A DNA stretch of 64,000 bases from Mycteria americana (lineage: Eukaryota; Chordata; Aves; Ciconiiformes; Ciconiidae): positions 312,501 through 376,500 of the forward strand of contig NC_134367.1 in the NCBI RefSeq assembly GCF_035582795.1, read 5' to 3'. This document shows positions 60,344-64,000 of this stretch, piece by piece. The notes under the pieces were generated by a model. The model was not told the DNA's origin. It worked only from the letters and a program-made list of their open reading frames with translations, and ran no database searches. A program made the translations under genes and the position numbers. Positions within the stretch are counted from its first letter, which is position 1, and each line of letters begins with the position of its first letter.

Positions 60344-63300
60344 ATGGAGTCCCCGACCGGCACCGAGAGCGCCCGCCTGGTCAGCCCGCGGGGCGGCCCC
60401 GCCGACGGCAGCCTGCGCCTCAAGAGGTACCGCCGGCACCGGCACCCCATCGCCCCGACACCTCCATCACCCCTGGCACCGGCACCCTGGCACCTCCATC
60501 GCCCCGGCACCTCCATCACCCCCGGCACCCCCATCACCCCTGGCACCGGCACCCTGGCACCCCCATCACCCTGGCACCCCCATCGCCCCGGCACTTCCAT
60601 CACCCCGGCACCCCCATCACCCCCGGTACCGCCACCCCCGGCACCCCATCGCCCCCTGCTTGCACCACCTCCCAGTGCCCCCGGCAACCCCTGGCACCGC
60701 CACCTCCGTCATCCCCTGCATCTGCAGCCCTCGATCCCCCCGCACCCGCACCGCCGGCACTGGCTCCCCCATCACCCCCGGCATCTCCATCAGCCCCCAT
60801 AGCCCCGGCTCCCCCAGCCTCCCCGGCACCCGCACCCCCAGGCACCGGCACCCCCCGGCAGCGCCAGCTCCCACCCCCCGGGACCCGCAAGCCCCCGGCA
60901 CGTCCAGCACTGCCCAGCTCCCACGCCTCCCACCCCCCGACACCGGCACCGTCCCGGCACGTCCATAACCCCCCCAGCCCCCGCGCCTTCATCCGGCACG
61001 GACATCAGCACCTCCGCAGCCCCCGAGCCAGCCCTGACCGTCCGTGCACCGGCACCTCCTTCCAACCCACACCGGCACCCTCGCCCCTGACACCGGCACC
61101 CATCCCCTCTCTGCTACCGGCACCTCCATCCAAGCGGAACCAGCACCCCCACGCGTGCGCCGGCCCCGCTCCCCCCTCGGGTGCTACCGGCTGCTACCGT
61201 CCGGCTGCTACCGGCGCCCAAACGTCACCCCCCCGCACCGGCACCGTCCATCCGTCACCCCCCCGCACCGGCACCGTCCATCCATCACCTCCCCGCACCG
61301 GCACCGTCCAGCCACCGCCTCCCCGCGCCGGCACGCTGTGCATCCCGTCCCCCGCACTGCCGCCCCACGCATCAGCGCCCTGAGCCCCGGCCCCGGCCCC
61401 CCGCCCGCCCCCTCTGCACACCGGGCCCCCGCCCGCCCCCGCCGCCCCGCTTCCCACGCCTCGCGTCCCCGCACCGGCGCCCCGTCCAGCAGCCCGGCCC
61501 CAGAGGCGATACCTCGGTCCCACCGGCACCTCCGCCGCCGGCACCCGCTCCCGCACCGCTACCGGCCCCGCCATCCCCCACCCCCGTCCGGGCTCCCCTC
61601 GGCCCCGCCGCGCAGCCGGCTGAGGCGGGCAGCTCCGGCCATGCGGGGCCGGGGCCGGGGCCGGACCGTCCCCCGAGCATCGCCCCGGCCCCGCCGGGAG
61701 CCCCGCGCCGCCTCCCGCCGGCGGCGGCGGCCCCGTGGCTGCCCGTCCCGACGGGGGCGCTCGGCCGCCGTGGGCCCGGCTCCCCCGTACGCTCCCGGTG
61801 CCCCGCCGGCGGCCCGGCCGTGGAGCCCGGTGCGGCAGCAGGACCCGCCAGCGGGCGAGGGCGGGGGCGCAGCCCGCGGGGGCCGCAGCCGCCGGCTTTG
61901 TTACCGGCTGCGGCGGGGCTCGGGCGGGCACACGGCGCGGCCCCCCGGGACCGGTCCGGGCACCCGGGCACCCCCGCCCGGTGCTCTGCAGCGGCCTGGC
62001 CAGCGGGACCCCCGGGCAGCTGGGCCAGACTGCGGCTACCGCGAGCCCCGGGGGTGCCGGGCAGAGGCACCGGGAGCCGGTGCCGCCGGCAGTGACCCCC
62101 GCCCCCAGTCTGTTTGCAGGCTCCCAGGACCCCCTGGCACCGCCAGCCCCCCCGGCTCTGGCTCCCCACTGCCACTGCAGCCCCCCTGCCCCCAGCCCCA
62201 GCCGGGGGAGGCTCCAGGCCCGCCGGCAGCTGAGCGTTGCCTGCACCGTCTGCTGCCTCTTCATGGTCGGGGAGGTGATAGGTAATGGCGGGACGGGGAT
62301 GGGGACGGGGTCGGGGGGCTGCCCCCGGCACTGGGTGCCAGCTGCTCTTCGCCTGCAGGCGGGTACCTGGCGCACAGCCTGGCCATCATGACCGACGCAG
62401 CCCACCTGCTGACGGACGTGGGCAGCATGTCCGTCAGCCTCTTCTCCCTCTGGGTCTCCACCCGCCCACCCACCAAGACCATGAGCTTCGGCTGGCACCG
62501 CTCAGGTGAGCCGGGGGGCACAGCTCCTCGGGAGCCCCACAGCCGTGGTGGGCGCTGACGGCTCCCATCCCGCAGAGACACTGGGGGCGCTGGCTTCTGT
62601 CCTCTCCATCTGGGTGGTGACCGGGGCCCTCGTCTACCTGGCGGCCGCCCGCATCGTCAGCAACGACTACGAGATTGAGGCACGAGCCATGCTGGCTACA
62701 TCTGCCAGTGCCGTCGGCGTCAACCTGGTGTATGTCCTGCACAGGGCTGTATGCACCCGTGTCCCCCTGCCTGAGCCCCGGCCTCCCCTCCCACACCCCG
62801 GCCCCATGTGTGCCCCTGGTACCCCAAGACCCCCAGCCCTGGCTCCCAGGTCACCTTCTGTCCCTGTGCACCAGCCTCGTGTCCCCAAGCGCTGCCTCCC
62901 CCTATTCCCTGTCCTACATATGCTCCCAGCTTCCAGCCCGTGTATGTACATCCTCTGGCCCCACACCCCCTGGCCCCCCCAAGCAGCACCCCCCTCAGCC
63001 CTGCCCCCATGCCCAGCCTGAGCCCTGGCACGTGCCCCAGGCCCAAGTCCCTGCCCCACGTGCCCCACACATGACCTGGCCCCACACATCTCCCTGCAGC
63101 AGTGCGGCTGCCCCATCCCTGCTGTGCCTCCAGCCCTGCCCCACGGTCGGACTCTGCCCCACACCTCTCCACCCTTCTGGGTCACGGGTGTGCCTGCCCA
63201 TGCCCCCTTTGCCTGTGATGCCCGGGCACCGTTGCCTGCGTGCAGGTCCAGGCAGGGCCAACAAGGCCCCTGCGCCTTGCCCAGCGCAGCGCTGAGCCAG

Positions 63301-63780
63301 CCCTGCTCTCCCCAGCATGGCCTACATCCTGCACCAGTCCCCTGCCGGCCACGGCCACGGCGCAGGGGGCTACGAGCAGCTGGAGAGCACCAGGGGTTGC
63401 CTGCCCAGCCATGCCCCCCTGCCCGGCAGCACCAGCGTCCGTGCAGCCTTTGTCCACGTGGTGGGTGACCTGCTGCAGAGCGTTGGTGTCCTTGTGGCTG
63501 CCACCATCATCTACTTCAAGGTGCCTGGAATGGGCTCCCCTCCGCTGCCCACGGGAACAACTCCCTCAGCCCCATGCAGGGTGCTGTGGGGCACTGGGGC
63601 CCTGGTACCCCCACAGCGGGGTGCCCAGCTCAGCTCTGCCCCCCCCAGCCTCACACAGACGCTGCTCTCTGCAGCCCCAGTGCAAGATCGCAGACCCCAT
63701 CAGCACCCTCTTCTTCTCGGTCTTCGTCCTCGGCTCCACCTTCACCATTCTCAGGGACGTCTTCAGAGTCCTCATGGAAG
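60344..63780 (+). CDS. SLC30A3: SLC30A3 (ZnT3), vesicular zinc transporter, 3'-truncated by window edge
   Basis: Cation-diffusion-facilitator family zinc transporter of synaptic vesicles. Exons: 60344-60426, 62109-62281, 62359-62505, 62576-62729, 63316-63520 and 63675-63780, all in phase (868 nt so far). The protein starts [18 protein letters not shown] and matches human LRLKSLF across the first splice. TM1-2 region: [22 protein letters not shown] then [20 protein letters not shown] (zinc-site His/Asp). TM5 has the paired site HVVGD in [13 protein letters not shown]. The loop between TM4 and TM5 has [10 protein letters not shown]. The exon 4 donor is GT|GTATGT at 62729, which gives the family NLVMAYILHQ junction. 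The C-terminal exons lie to the right of the window. Confidence 0.93.
60430..61130 (+). repeat. CACCCCCATCACC-type tandem repeats in SLC30A3 intron 1
   Basis: Degenerate repeat of about 15-25 bp around GGCACCCCCATCACCCCGG and GGCACCTCCATCACCCCCG. It fills about 250-700 bp after the exon 1 donor and produces spurious long open frames. Confidence 0.85.
61226..61335 (+). repeat. 30-bp tandem repeat in SLC30A3 intron 1
   Basis: About 3.7 copies of a 30-bp unit containing CCCCGCACCGGCACCGTCCA, starting near 61226. Confidence 0.85.
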
Positions 63781-64000
63781 GTGAGCGGTGGGCGAGGAGG
63801 GTGCAGGACCATGGGTGCAGGGGGCTGGCGGGGTGTGTGTGGGGGGTCGCAGGAGCTCCTCGTGGCCACAGCTGCCACAGCCCCTTTCCCACGTGGCAGC
63901 TCACGCCCTTGCAACCCCTGCTCCCCACCCAGGCACAACCCAGCCCACCCCTCTGTCCTTCCCTTGCCCCCCTGAGCTCCCCCTCAGGCAAACGGCCCTG

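Noticed and set aside
59860-61383. 507-codon plus-strand open frame
   Set aside because: It reads through the SLC30A3 exon 1 and intron repeats in the wrong frame; no conserved protein.

Overview
This window is vertebrate nuclear DNA, most likely from a bird. It is very GC-rich, with short introns and long G/C homopolymers. It holds several CR1 LINE copies, the main avian retroposon, and one young gammaretrovirus-like endogenous retrovirus (ERV). The genes are single-copy vertebrate genes with clear exon-intron structure. The species cannot be named from the sequence, and a non-avian reptile is less likely but not excluded.

Layout, left to right: (1) 35-13040 (+), the last ~42 exons of CAD, the pyrimidine-synthesis enzyme (GATase, CPSase, DHOase, ATCase); the window opens inside the GATase domain. 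(2) 13114-22385 (+), MPV17, an inner mitochondrial membrane channel protein, starting only 73 bp after the CAD stop codon. (3) 26158-26463 (+), UCN (urocortin), a one-coding-exon neuropeptide gene with TATA box, CRE and a near-perfect RE1/REST motif upstream. (4) 26700-31190, an intergenic patch of nested CR1 fragments. (5) 31329-34332 (-), TRIM54 (MuRF3), a muscle RING ligase with MEF2 motifs upstream. (6) 36674-38328 (-), DNAJC5G, a cysteine-string protein. (7) 39830-57960 (-), a 14-exon uridine-cytidine kinase-like gene (UCKL1 family) whose intron 4 holds an antisense ERV of about 7.1 kb (49227-56355). (8) 58290-59530, a CR1 RT fragment. (9) 60344-63780+ (+), the first six coding exons of SLC30A3 (ZnT3), which runs off the right end.

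The gene order equals human 2p23.3 (CAD, SLC30A3, DNAJC5G, TRIM54, UCN, MPV17) with the whole SLC30A3-MPV17 block inverted, plus one extra gene, the UCKL1 paralogue. From memory, human UCKL1 sits beside DNAJC5 on 20q13.33. The DNAJC5G/UCKL1-like pair here therefore looks like the matching half of an ancient duplicated block whose UCKL1 copy mammals have lost. Two genes concern pyrimidine nucleotides: CAD makes UMP de novo and the UCKL1-like gene belongs to the uridine salvage family. The other genes are not functionally linked.

The most notable observations are the UCKL1 paralogue and its synteny, the RE1 motif upstream of UCN, the overlapping CAD end and MPV17 promoter, a possible cassette exon beside the CAD S6K site, a minisatellite of CArG-like boxes in MPV17 intron 1, and an ERV with nearly identical LTRs but a badly broken interior. 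Exon boundaries come from reading splice sites and comparing with remembered human proteins; no alignment or database search was run.
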